Source: Nonomuraea purpurea (lineage in GTDB: Bacteria > Actinomycetota > Actinomycetes > Streptosporangiales > Streptosporangiaceae). From it: a stretch of 64,000 nt of DNA. The position numbers and the translations under genes were made by a program. The notes beneath the pieces are model-generated. The model was given only the letters and a program-made list of their open reading frames with translations. It searched no databases and was not told the origin of the DNA. The stretch covers positions 62,001 through 126,000 of the forward strand of contig NZ_JBHSBI010000002.1 of assembly GCF_042650645.1 (NCBI RefSeq). The letters run 5' to 3'. Shown piece by piece: positions 35,089-43,017 of this stretch; the stretch's first letter is position 1, and every line of letters starts with the position of its first letter.

Positions 35089-36174
35089 ATGATCGAATGG
35101 ACCGAGGCGGGGCGGGAGCGGTCGGCGCTCTGGCGTTCCGCGCTGGGCGTGCCGCCCCCTGAACGCGTGCGGGTCGCCGACGACCGGATGAAGGCCGACA
35201 CCGCCTACCGGCTGGCCTGCGAGGGCACCGCGCTGCTTTGGCGCGGTGACTTCCAGAACGCCCGCCAGCTCCTGGCGGCGATGGGCCGCCGCTGCAAGCC
35301 CGCCGCCCCCGGCTCCGATTTCCACCGCTACCGCCAGGCCCAGGCGCAGCGGGCCAGGACGCTCGGCATGCTGCTCATCCCCTACGACGAGGGCCACGTG
35401 GTGGCGCTGCGCAGGGCGCCGGACGTGCGGGAGGCCTGCGCCGAGGTGTACGGCCCCGAGGCCCCCGCGGCGGTGGGCCCGCTGCGGGAGCTGCTCGGCC
35501 TGATCGGCGCCCACGAGTGGCGGACGAAGGGCGTGTGGGTCCCCGCCCTCGGCGCCCGTATCCACCCCCACCACGGCGTGTTTCCCCCGACCAGGAGCGA
35601 GTACGTCGATCTCGTCGCCGAGGCGCCGCTTCCCGGCGAACGGCTGGCCTTCGACATCGGGACCGGCACGGGGGTGCTGGCCGCCGTGCTCGCCAGGCGC
35701 GGCGTCGGCCACGTCGTGGCCACCGACCTGGACGAGCGGGCGATCGTCTGCGCCGAGGACAACCTCGCCCGGCTGGGGCTGTCGGAGCGGGTGGAGGTCG
35801 TCAAGGCCGATCTGTTCCCGCCAGGACGCGCGCAGCTCGTCGTCTGCAACCCGCCGTGGCTGCCCGCCAAGGCGGCCTCGCCGCTCGAACAGGCCGTCTA
35901 CGACCCCGGTGGACGGATGTTGCGGGGCTTCCTCGACGGGCTGGCCGGGCATCTCGAACCGGGGGGCGAGGGCTGGCTCATTCTGTCGGATCTTGCGGAG
36001 CATCTCGGCCTGCGCACCAGGGCTGAGCTGCTGGAGGCGTTCGAGCGGGCCGGGTTGCGGGTGGCCGGCCGGCTGGACGTCGCGCCCCGGCACCACCGTC
36101 CGGCCGACCCGGACGATCCGTTGCACGCGGCCCGCGCCGCGGAGATCACGTCCCTGTGGCGGCTGACGGCCTGA
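35089..36174 (+). CDS. SAM-dependent methyltransferase, PrmC/HemK-like motif
   Basis: A 361-residue class I methyltransferase. Residues 1-150 are a helical accessory domain. The SAM site is FDIGTGTGVLAAVLARRG near 186, the acidic residue ATDLDERA near 209, and the substrate motif NPPWLP near 250, as in N5-glutamine and related methyltransferases. The C-terminal end is longer than PrmC. It lies 68 bp before the type III polyketide synthase, in the same direction, and the two may cooperate in product tailoring (inference). The alternative is a general RNA or protein methyltransferase. Confidence 0.75.
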   Translation: MIEWTEAGRERSALWRSALGVPPPERVRVADDRMKADTAYRLACEGTALLWRGDFQNARQLLAAMGRRCKPAAPGSDFHRYRQAQAQRARTLGMLLIPYDEGHVVALRRAPDVREACAEVYGPEAPAAVGPLRELLGLIGAHEWRTKGVWVPALGARIHPHHGVFPPTRSEYVDLVAEAPLPGERLAFDIGTGTGVLAAVLARRGVGHVVATDLDERAIVCAEDNLARLGLSERVEVVKADLFPPGRAQLVVCNPPWLPAKAASPLEQAVYDPGGRMLRGFLDGLAGHLEPGGEGWLILSDLAEHLGLRTRAELLEAFERAGLRVAGRLDVAPRHHRPADPDDPLHAARAAEITSLWRLTA

Positions 36175-36242
36175 AGGCCCGCCGCCACGGCGACGGCAGG
36201 CCCCGCATGTTAGCCGCGACCTCTCAGCGGCAGGAGAGATAT

Positions 36243-37262
36243 ATGCACATTGCGGGGGTACAGACAGTTTTGCCCGTTCACCGCTACGAGCAGGCGGAGA
36301 TCACCGAGGCGTTCTCCCGGCTGACCGACTGCGACGAGGAACTGCTGCGCCGCTTCCACGAGGCCACCGGGGTACGGGGCCGCAATCTCGCACTCCCGCT
36401 GGCCGACTACGCCAAGCTGGACTCCTTCGCCCGCGCCAACGACGCCTTCGTCGAAGTCGCCCTCGACCTCGGCGAACAGGCCATGATCGGCGCCCTGGAG
36501 AAGGCGGGCGTGGCCCCGGAGAAGGTCGATCACCTGCTGTTCTGCTCCACCACGGGCCTGGCGACCCCCTCACTCGACGCCGGGCTGGCCCAGCGGGCGG
36601 GGCTGCGGCCCGACGTCAAACGGGTGCCCGTGTTCGGGCTCGGGTGCGCGGCGGGGGCCGCGGGCCTGGCGCGCCTGCACGACTACCTGCGCGGCTGGCC
36701 CGACCACGTGGCCATGCTGGTCTGCGTGGAGCTGTGCTCGCTGACGATCCAGCGCGACGACACCTCGATCGCGAACCTGGTGGCCAGCGGCCTGTTCGGG
36801 GACGGCGCGGCGGCCGTCGTGGCGACAGGGCGCGGGCGCGGCCCCGAGGTGGTCGCCACCCGCAGCAAGCTCTATCCCGGCACCGGGCACCTCATGGGCT
36901 GGGAGGTGAGCGATCACGGCTTCCGCATCGTCCTGGACGCCGACCTGACCGACTTCGTCCAGCAGGTGCTGGCCGGCGACATCAGGGCCTTCCTGGCCGA
37001 CTACGGCCTGACGCCCGAGCAGGTGGCGACCTGGGTGTGCCATCCCGGCGGCCCGAAGGTCATCGAGAAGATCGTGGCGACCCTGGGCCTGCCGCCCAGG
37101 GCCCTCGAGGTGACCTGGCGGTCGCTGCGCGATCACGGCAACCTGTCGTCGGTCTCGGTTCTGCACGTGCTGCAGGAGACGCGCGGCAAGAGCGGCGCCC
37201 CCGCCGTGCTCATGGCGCTGGGACCCGGCTTCTCCGCAGAGCTGCTTCTGCTCCATTGGTGA
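36243..37262 (+). CDS. Type III polyketide synthase
   Basis: A 339-residue chalcone-synthase-type enzyme, slightly short for the family. The catalytic triad is visible: Cys135 (FGLGCAAGAAG), His267 (WVCHPGGPKVIE) and Asn300 (DHGNLSS). It condenses malonyl-CoA with an acyl starter. The chain length and cyclisation cannot be read. ATG 36243 follows AGGAGAG and the upstream extension to 36156 is not family-like. A methyltransferase lies before it, and a DinB-fold protein and a VWA lipoprotein follow. There are no UbiA or FAD partner genes of alkylresorcinol type nearby. Confidence 0.9.
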   Translation: MHIAGVQTVLPVHRYEQAEITEAFSRLTDCDEELLRRFHEATGVRGRNLALPLADYAKLDSFARANDAFVEVALDLGEQAMIGALEKAGVAPEKVDHLLFCSTTGLATPSLDAGLAQRAGLRPDVKRVPVFGLGCAAGAAGLARLHDYLRGWPDHVAMLVCVELCSLTIQRDDTSIANLVASGLFGDGAAAVVATGRGRGPEVVATRSKLYPGTGHLMGWEVSDHGFRIVLDADLTDFVQQVLAGDIRAFLADYGLTPEQVATWVCHPGGPKVIEKIVATLGLPPRALEVTWRSLRDHGNLSSVSVLHVLQETRGKSGAPAVLMALGPGFSAELLLLHW

Positions 37263-37278
37263 GCTCCTACCTGGCAAG

Positions 37279-37833
37279 ATGAGCCGCATGAACGAGACCC
37301 TTCCTCTGCTGAGGCTGGCGGCCGAGCGCACGTCCACGCTGGTGCGGAGCCTGAGCGACGACCAGCTCGCCCTGCCCACCCCGTGCTCCGAGTACGACGT
37401 CAAGGAGCTGCTCAACCACCTGGAGTGGGCGATGTCGGGGTTCGAGTCGCTCGCCGGCGGCGGCGGGTTCCCGCCGCCGAAGGAGTACACCGGCGACTTC
37501 CCCGAGCGGGCCGAGCGCGCGCTGAAGGCCTGGGACCGGCCGCAGGCGTGGGAGGGCACGAGCGAGGCCCTGCACGGGCTGCCGATGATCATGATCGCGA
37601 AGATGTTCCTGGTCGACGTCGTCGTCCACGCCTGGGACCTGTCCAAGTCCGTCGGCCGGCCCTTTGAGGTCGATGACGAGACGGTGGCCGCCATCCTGGC
37701 CTTCGCCGAGGAGTCGGCGCCGATGCGCAAGGGCTCTGCCGCCTTCGGCGATCCGGTCGAGGTGCCCGCCGACGCGCCGGCGTTCGACCGGGCGGTGGGG
37801 CTCCTCGGACGCGATCCGGCCTGGACGCCCTGA
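37279..37833 (+). CDS. TIGR03086-type DinB-fold protein (mycothiol-dependent isomerase-like)
   Basis: A 184-residue four-helix protein of the TIGR03086 family, related to mycothiol-dependent maleylpyruvate isomerase. It shows CSEYDVKELLNHLEWAM and FLVDVVVHAWDLSKSVG, with His residues at the metal-site positions (HLEW near 52 and VVHAWD near 120). It begins 16 bp after the polyketide synthase stop and so may be cotranscribed with it. ATG 37279 or ATG 37288. The substrate is unknown. Confidence 0.82.
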   Translation: MSRMNETLPLLRLAAERTSTLVRSLSDDQLALPTPCSEYDVKELLNHLEWAMSGFESLAGGGGFPPPKEYTGDFPERAERALKAWDRPQAWEGTSEALHGLPMIMIAKMFLVDVVVHAWDLSKSVGRPFEVDDETVAAILAFAEESAPMRKGSAAFGDPVEVPADAPAFDRAVGLLGRDPAWTP

Positions 37834-38033
37834 TCGCCCTTCGCCACGGCGACGGCTTAGCCGGGCGCGCCCCGATCGCCTTTACCGCGCCGACACCTGA
37901 AACCGGTGGGGCACGATCCCACGTGCCCCACCGGTAACAACTGATCACGTGTCGATCGCGGTTTGTGCTCGCTTACGTCACCGGCCAGGCCAGCGCGGAT
38001 CACGCTCCGTCGTATGGCGTGGAGGTGGTTGCG

Positions 38034-39536
38034 ATGAAATTTCGGCCTTTAGCGGCAGGCGTCGGAATCGTTGCGGTCCTGGCCCTGGCAGCCTGCGGTG
38101 GCGGTGGCGGCTCGACGAGCGCCGAGCGGGCGCCCCATCCGGCCGGCGCGAACGACGGGCGGGCCAATCCGCTCCGATCGGCATCCCCTGAATCGAACGC
38201 CGACAGCGAGAAGGACACGACCACGGCGCAGATCTCCACGTTCGCGCTCGACGTGGACACGGCCTCGTACGGCTACGCCCGCCGTACCCTCCAGGAGGGC
38301 CGCTGGCCCACCCCCGGCGAGATCCGGCCGGAGGAGTGGGTCAACGCCTTCAGACAGGACTACCCGCAGCCGACGGACGACGGGTTCGCCGTGCGGGTGG
38401 ACGGCGCCAGGCTGCCCGCGCGCGACGAGGCCGTGCTACGCGTGGGCCTGCAGACGCGCGCGTCCGAGGCGGCCGAGCGGCGGCCCGCCAACCTGACGTT
38501 CGTCGTGGACGTGTCCGGCTCGATGAACGAGCCGGGCCGGCTGGACCTGGTCAGATCCGCATTGCGGACCCTGATCGACCAGCTCGCGCCCGGCGACCAG
38601 GTCTCGATCGTGTCCTTCAGCGACGAGGCCAGGCTGCTGGCGTCGATGACCCCGCTGACCGCCAGGGACGAGCTGCACCGGGCGGTGGAGCAACTCGTCA
38701 CCGAGGGTGGCACGAACCTGGAGGCCGGGCTGGTCACCGGCTACCAGGAGGCGTCCAAGGCGTTCCGCCCCGCCGCCACCAACCGCGTGATCCTGCTGTC
38801 CGACGGCCTGGCCAACCAGGGCAACACCAGCTGGCAGGCCATCCTGGAGCAGGCCAAGGAGTACGCGGCCAGGCAGGTCACGCTGCTGACCGTCGGCGTC
38901 GGCCGCGAGTACGGCGACGAGCTGATGGAGCAACTGGCCGACAACGGCGACGGCATGGCCGTGTACGTCAGCTCCGAGGAGGAGGCCGCCAAGGTCTTCA
39001 CCACGCAACTGCCCGCCACCATCGAGCTGCGCGCACGCGACGCCAAGGCACAGGTCGTCTTCAACCCGTCGGTCGTGGAGAGCTACCGGCTCGTCGGCTA
39101 CGACAATCGCGCCCTGACCGCGGAGGAGTTCCGCGACGACAGCCGCGACGGCGGCGAGATCGGCCCGGGGCACTCCGTCACCGCCCTGTACTCGCTCAAG
39201 CTCAAGCCAGGGGCGCAAGGCCAGCTCGCCGAGGCCACCGTACGCTGGCAGGACCCCGACACCAGGTCACCCTCCGAAGTGAGCGAGGCGCTGAAGGCCG
39301 GCGACCTGGCGGCGTCGATCTGGGAGAAGGCGCCCGTCAGGCTGCAGGTCGACGTGCTGGTGGCCGCGTTCGCGCTGCACATGCGCGACAAGAAGACATC
39401 CGGCGGCCCGCGCGGCACGTTCGGCATGGACCTGCCCGAACTGGGCGAACACGCGGACCGGCTGGCGCGGGCCGCCGAGGACCCCATGGTCACCGAGCTC
39501 GTCTCCCTCATCGAGAAGGCACGATCGGTGGGCTGA
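38034..39536 (+). CDS. VWA-domain lipoprotein (YfbK-like)
   Basis: A 500-residue exported protein. The lipobox LAAC with Cys at about 21 is followed by a Gly/Ser/Ala linker. An N-terminal von Willebrand-type motif (STFALDVDTASYGYARRTL) occurs near 65, then the VWA domain with the MIDAS-like DVSGSM near 156 and a Thr/Asp pattern (GGTNLEAGL, LSDGLANQG). A C-terminal domain (DUF3520-like) ends it. ATG 38034 follows GGAGG; the frame continues to 37965 but a lipoprotein signal starts at 38034. Role unknown; VWA lipoproteins often bind partners outside the membrane. Confidence 0.85.
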   Translation: MKFRPLAAGVGIVAVLALAACGGGGGSTSAERAPHPAGANDGRANPLRSASPESNADSEKDTTTAQISTFALDVDTASYGYARRTLQEGRWPTPGEIRPEEWVNAFRQDYPQPTDDGFAVRVDGARLPARDEAVLRVGLQTRASEAAERRPANLTFVVDVSGSMNEPGRLDLVRSALRTLIDQLAPGDQVSIVSFSDEARLLASMTPLTARDELHRAVEQLVTEGGTNLEAGLVTGYQEASKAFRPAATNRVILLSDGLANQGNTSWQAILEQAKEYAARQVTLLTVGVGREYGDELMEQLADNGDGMAVYVSSEEEAAKVFTTQLPATIELRARDAKAQVVFNPSVVESYRLVGYDNRALTAEEFRDDSRDGGEIGPGHSVTALYSLKLKPGAQGQLAEATVRWQDPDTRSPSEVSEALKAGDLAASIWEKAPVRLQVDVLVAAFALHMRDKKTSGGPRGTFGMDLPELGEHADRLARAAEDPMVTELVSLIEKARSVG

Positions 39537-39654
39537 GCCGGGCCGGATCGGGGTGGCGCGCTCAGCCGCGCCGCCCCTCGGCCGATGGGGGGTGTGCGGA
39601 CTTTTATCCGGGCGTCGATGGTCGCGAAGTCGGCTACACTCGTACATGTTGCAA

Positions 39655-39727
39655 GGGGCTATGGCGCAGTTGGTAGCGCGCCTCCATGGCATGGAGGAGG
39701 TCTGGGGTTCGAATCCCCATAGCTCCA
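39655..39727 (+). tRNA. tRNA-Ala (anticodon GGC), copy 2
   Basis: Identical over 73 nt to the copy at 2743-2815: GGGGCTA/TAGCTCC acceptor with the G3-U70 wobble, GGC anticodon in the loop ATGGCAT, discriminator A, no CCA. The 5' flank CAAG is also shared. Confidence 0.96.
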
Positions 39728-39744
39728 CCCAAGCGAATTCGATC

Positions 39745-39777
39745 AACGGCGGTGTCCTTCGGGGCATCGCCGTTTTT
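39745..39777 (+). terminator. Terminator after tRNA-Ala copy 2
   Basis: AACGGCGGTG pairs with CATCGCCGTT around TCCTTCGGGG, then a run of T. Closely similar to the hairpin after tRNA copy 1. Confidence 0.75.
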
Positions 39778-39888
39778 GCGCGTTCGGGTCAGGGCCTGGC
39801 CAATGAAGCCCGTGCTGAGAGTGAACAGTGCAACACAAACGGTCACGATTTTGTAGTATGGCGCGGTACCCTGCGGTGCACTTGAGCC

Positions 39889-40191
39889 ATGGATGTTCCA
39901 AGGCCTCGTTCGATCGAGGCGAGCGTGCGCCAGTTCGTCAACGACACTGGTGGCGTCACGCGCGGCCTGCGTGAGGGAAAGCGGTACATTTTGACGCTCA
40001 ACGGTGAGCCGCGCGCCGACGTAGAACCGATCATGCGTCGCCGGTTCGTTCCTACAGCTGAGGCGCAGGCCGTCTTCGCCACCGCCCCGGCTATTGACTG
40101 GGACGAGGTGCGGGTCGATCTGGACGCGATGATCGATGACGAGCTACGTGTGGGTCGCGGTGCTCCAGTATGCCGAGGCGGCGTTTGGTGA
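39889..40191 (+). CDS. Orphan Phd/VapB-like antitoxin
   Basis: A 100-residue protein whose first 60 residues fit a Phd/YefM-like DNA-binding antitoxin (SIEASVRQFVNDTGGVTRGL, then GKRYILTLNGEPRADVEPI), with an acidic neutralising tail (DWDEVRVDLDAMIDDEL). The last 15 residues (RVGRGAPVCRGGVW) are not family-like, and no PIN or Doc toxin gene follows before the terminator at 40240, so it appears to be an orphan with a possibly frameshifted end. It lies 160 bp downstream of a tRNA-Ala gene, a common spot for mobile insertions. Confidence 0.65.
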   Translation: MDVPRPRSIEASVRQFVNDTGGVTRGLREGKRYILTLNGEPRADVEPIMRRRFVPTAEAQAVFATAPAIDWDEVRVDLDAMIDDELRVGRGAPVCRGGVW

Positions 40192-40239
40192 TCCGCTGCC
40201 GTACGACGCACTAAGCGGCAATCAGGTCCACCCCGGCAG

Positions 40240-40271
40240 ACGGCGGCATCCATCAGGAGCCGCCGTTTTTT
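40240..40271 (+). terminator. Rho-independent terminator
   Basis: The stem ACGGCGGC/GCCGCCGT, with an 11-nt loop, is followed by TTTTTT. It ends the antitoxin unit and isolates it from the downstream gene. Confidence 0.85.
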
Positions 40272-40334
40272 CGTGCCTCTGGCGTGCACGTTCCGTTACG
40301 ATCGTTTGACCCTCGGTGCCTGGACGGGAGGCTG

Positions 40335-41792
40335 ATGCGCACCCACTCACGCGAGCTCCTTCTCGTGCTCGGCGGCGCGGTCGTGCTCAGCCCGATCTTC
40401 GGTGTCTTGGCCGGCGTCTACGTCAACTTCGCCACCGACAGCGAGCCCGAGCTCAACCCCGTCTACATCCTGCCCGCGATCCTGTTCGCCTGCGGCGGCG
40501 CCCTGCTCTCGTCGTTGGGCGCCGGGTTGCCGTGGTCGCGGCCCAAGGCCGACCTGCCGGCGTTCAAGGGGCGGCTCAAAGAGCGGCGAAAGGAGGCGGG
40601 GACACCCAAGTTCGCCACCCTCCAGCCGCGCGCCGCCCGGCGCGGGTTCGCCTTCGAGCAGGCCGACCTGAGGAAGGTCACGGGGAAGGGCGTCGGCTGG
40701 CTGAAGGAGCCCCAGACCGCCGAGCCCGTCATCCTCGCCTTCCTCTTGGTGCACGACGTGCCGGACGCCGAGGCGGAGCAGTGGCTGGAGTCCTACCGGG
40801 GCCTGGCCGGGCCGCCGCCCACCCGGCGCCGCCGCGTCAGGCTGGTCCTCGGGGTGGCGCTGCCGGTCGTGCTCGCGGCGGCGGCCTGTCTGCTGTACGT
40901 CGACACCCGCATCCCCGGCTGGCTCGCCCGTGCCGACCAGACCATCCTGTCCGCCTACGCCCACGGCAAGCCCCTGGTCGTGAACACCTCCAGCAGCGCC
41001 CCGCCGCACGCCAGGCTGGGCGAGTCGATCACCCATGAGGTCCCCGGACAGGCCCAGCGATGGGATTTCGAACCCGCCAGGCGCGACGGCGTGTTCCTCT
41101 TCCGGATCCGCAACCGCGCGAGCCGGCTCTGCCTGACCCCCGAGGCCAGCGACGTCACCGAGGGAAGCTTCGTCACCGAGGCGGCCTGCGACGCGGGCGA
41201 CCAGCTCTGGCGGCTGCCGGGCGACCACGCGCTCGCCATCGCCTCACCGCGGGGCGAGATGTGCGCCGAGCCCAGCAGGGGCGTCACCACCGAGGGCACT
41301 CCGCTGATCCTGCGGGCCTGCGCCGACCGGCCCGCTCAGCGCTGGCTGATCACCACCCGCCTGCCGAACCTCGGCAGTTCGCTGGCCAGCGCCCAGAACG
41401 GCCACTGCGTCGACGCCGCAGGCCCGGCCGGCCTGCTCCTGTGGGAGTGCCACGGCGGCCTCAACCAGGCGTTCGGCTACCAGCCGAGGGCCAGGGGCGA
41501 GTACGTGATCACGAGCATGGGCAGGTGCCTGGCCGCCACCGGCCCGGTCGGCGGCCGCCGTCCCGTCCGCGAGCCGTGCACCGGCTCCGGCGGCCAGCTC
41601 TGGAGGTTCGACCCCCGCGACCACTTCAACGACTGGCAGTACTGGGAGGTCCGGAACGTCGCCACCGACCTCTGCCTCCACCTGGAGTCCGACCTGCGCT
41701 CGCTCTACCTGCGCCCCTGCACCCGGGCGAACGTCCAGCAGTGGCGCACCCCCGACTGGCTGCGCCCGCCGGACGCGCCCGCCCTCCCCTGA
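40335..41792 (+). CDS. Membrane protein with C-terminal ricin-type beta-trefoil
   Basis: A 485-residue protein. Membrane segments occur at about 8-28 and 38-60 and again at about 185-205 (VLGVALPVVLAAAACLLYV). The C-terminal 270 residues are beta-trefoil-like, with several QxW-type repeats (QRWDFEPARRD, QLWRLPG, QRWLITT, QLWRFDP, QQWRTPD). Such domains bind carbohydrate, presumably outside the cell. ATG 40335 follows GGGAGG; upstream residues add nothing family-like. The cytoplasmic loop (60-180) is basic. No catalytic domain is seen. Confidence 0.78.
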   Translation: MRTHSRELLLVLGGAVVLSPIFGVLAGVYVNFATDSEPELNPVYILPAILFACGGALLSSLGAGLPWSRPKADLPAFKGRLKERRKEAGTPKFATLQPRAARRGFAFEQADLRKVTGKGVGWLKEPQTAEPVILAFLLVHDVPDAEAEQWLESYRGLAGPPPTRRRRVRLVLGVALPVVLAAAACLLYVDTRIPGWLARADQTILSAYAHGKPLVVNTSSSAPPHARLGESITHEVPGQAQRWDFEPARRDGVFLFRIRNRASRLCLTPEASDVTEGSFVTEAACDAGDQLWRLPGDHALAIASPRGEMCAEPSRGVTTEGTPLILRACADRPAQRWLITTRLPNLGSSLASAQNGHCVDAAGPAGLLLWECHGGLNQAFGYQPRARGEYVITSMGRCLAATGPVGGRRPVREPCTGSGGQLWRFDPRDHFNDWQYWEVRNVATDLCLHLESDLRSLYLRPCTRANVQQWRTPDWLRPPDAPALP

Positions 41793-41915
41793 GGGACCAC
41801 GGTCACCGCGCAACAGGGCCCCGGTACCGGTCCGAGATCATCCCGTCGACCGAAGCTCCCGACCGCGCCGGACAGCACGCTGGAAAGCACAGCGGCTACC
41901 GATCGGAGGGGTCAG

Positions 41916-42326
41916 TTGAGGTGGGCGGCATGGCGGACGCTGCGATGGCATCCGGGCAGCGTCATGGGGGCGTTCGTCACCCTGGTCGTCGCGGCGACCG
42001 TGGTCGGCGCGTTGTGGTTCGTCGTGGACTCCACGGACCGGCAGCAGGTCCCGGTGGAGCGGTACGCGGGTGTTCCCCTGGTCGTGGGCACGGGCGGCAT
42101 CGCGGGGGCGGTCTCGTCCGAGCTGGTGGCGGCCGTCGGTGGCGCGGAGCGCGGGGCGCAGGAGAGCAATACGCCTCCGCCGGCCCCCTTCAACCTCCTG
42201 TGGTTCGCGGTGTGGCTGACGGTGCTGGTCGCGACGGGCATGGTCGCGGCCGCCATGGGGGTGTCGATCCGGCGCAGGAGCATGGAGGTCGCGGTGCTGC
42301 GGGCCATCGGGGCGCGGCCGGGCTGA
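41916..42326 (+). pseudogene. FtsX-type ABC permease remnant
   Basis: A 136-residue product that joins the start of a MacB/FtsX-like permease (WRTLRWHPGSVMGAFVTLVV) directly to a late segment (FNLLWFAVWLTVLVATGMVAAA, then RRRSMEVAVLRAIGARPG), where a complete permease has several hundred residues between them. It then stops just before the FtsX loop continues. It is therefore an internally deleted remnant, although TTG 41916 still has GGAGGG before it. It directly abuts an ATPase remnant. Confidence 0.65.
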
Positions 42327-42433
42327 CGCGGCCCACGTCGGGGTCGGTCAGCGTGGGCGGGGCCGACCTGACGGGGCTGGGCGAGGCAGAGCTGGCGAGG
42401 GGTGCGTGGGCAGCGGGTCGGGTTGTCTTCCAA
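42320..42433 (+). pseudogene. ABC ATPase middle fragment (5' part of the split gene)
   Basis: In the frame starting at 42320 the residues LTRPTSGSVSVGGADLTGL and RVVFQ match a LolD/MacB-type ATPase just after the P-loop up to the Q-loop. The Walker A segment is missing. The frame runs directly into the insertion at 42434. Confidence 0.7.
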
Positions 42434-42435
42434 TG

Positions 42436-42447
42436 GCAGTTAACTGC
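42436..42447. repeat. Left-end palindrome of the insertion
   Basis: GCAGTTAACTGC is a perfect palindrome 2 bp inside the left junction. Subterminal palindromes are the recognition structures of IS200/IS605 elements. Confidence 0.5.
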
Positions 42448-42547
42448 TGTCGATTGAGTGTCCATGAGAGCCTGCCCGTTGCCGTGGGTGTCGCAAGGTC
42501 TCGCATTGCGAACGTGAGGGAACGCGTTGCCGGTCCCCGCGGAACGG

Positions 42548-42867
42548 ATGGGTCCGTGCACGATCCCGGTCGCCATCAACGCGAACGCCTCGCGATCTGC
42601 GACCAGTGTGCGGGATCGGAGGAGAAGGGTGAACCGCCGCCGCCCCTGTGCCTAAAAGTAATCGTTAAACCACTAAGAGTGCTGTATGGTTTTACCTTGT
42701 GAGCCTGACCGGACGAACGCATGCGCAGGCGATCGCGACACGCACCGCCTGCCGCCGGTTCCGCGGGGCACGTTACAGGACCCCGCGCAACAGGTGGGTC
42801 CGCGCATGTCAACGGCGCGTGACCCCGGTCTCCGTCGAGGCGAACATCTCGCGGTCTGCGACTGGTG
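42548..42867. repeat. Degenerate direct duplication within the left part of the insertion
   Basis: Segment 42548-42608 resembles 42793-42867: shared blocks GGGTCCGYGCA, CCCGGTCKCC, GCGAAC and CTCGCGRTCTGCGAC appear in the same order. This suggests an old second copy, or growth of the element's left part by duplication. Confidence 0.5.
42664..42695. repeat. AT-rich inner hairpin of the insertion
   Basis: GTTAAACCA (42664-42672) and TGGTTTTAC (42687-42695) form an inverted repeat with one mismatch in an unusually AT-rich stretch. It may be an alternative or older left end of the TnpB element. Confidence 0.45.
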
Positions 42868-43017
42868 GGGTGGGTCTGCACGCCCGTGTCTCATCCCACG
42901 ACCGGAAATCCGATCTGGGGCGTCAGATTTCCCGGTTGGCAGGGTGGGGGGCGAAGGCTGATCACCGCTCCGCGCAGCACCGCGCCCGCAAGGCACTGGA
43001 AGCCGCGGCGGCCGCCA

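Noticed and set aside
39267..39846. Reverse-strand frames over tRNA-Ala copy 2
   Set aside because: Same spurious tRNA-antisense product as at the first copy, also antisense to the VWA lipoprotein.
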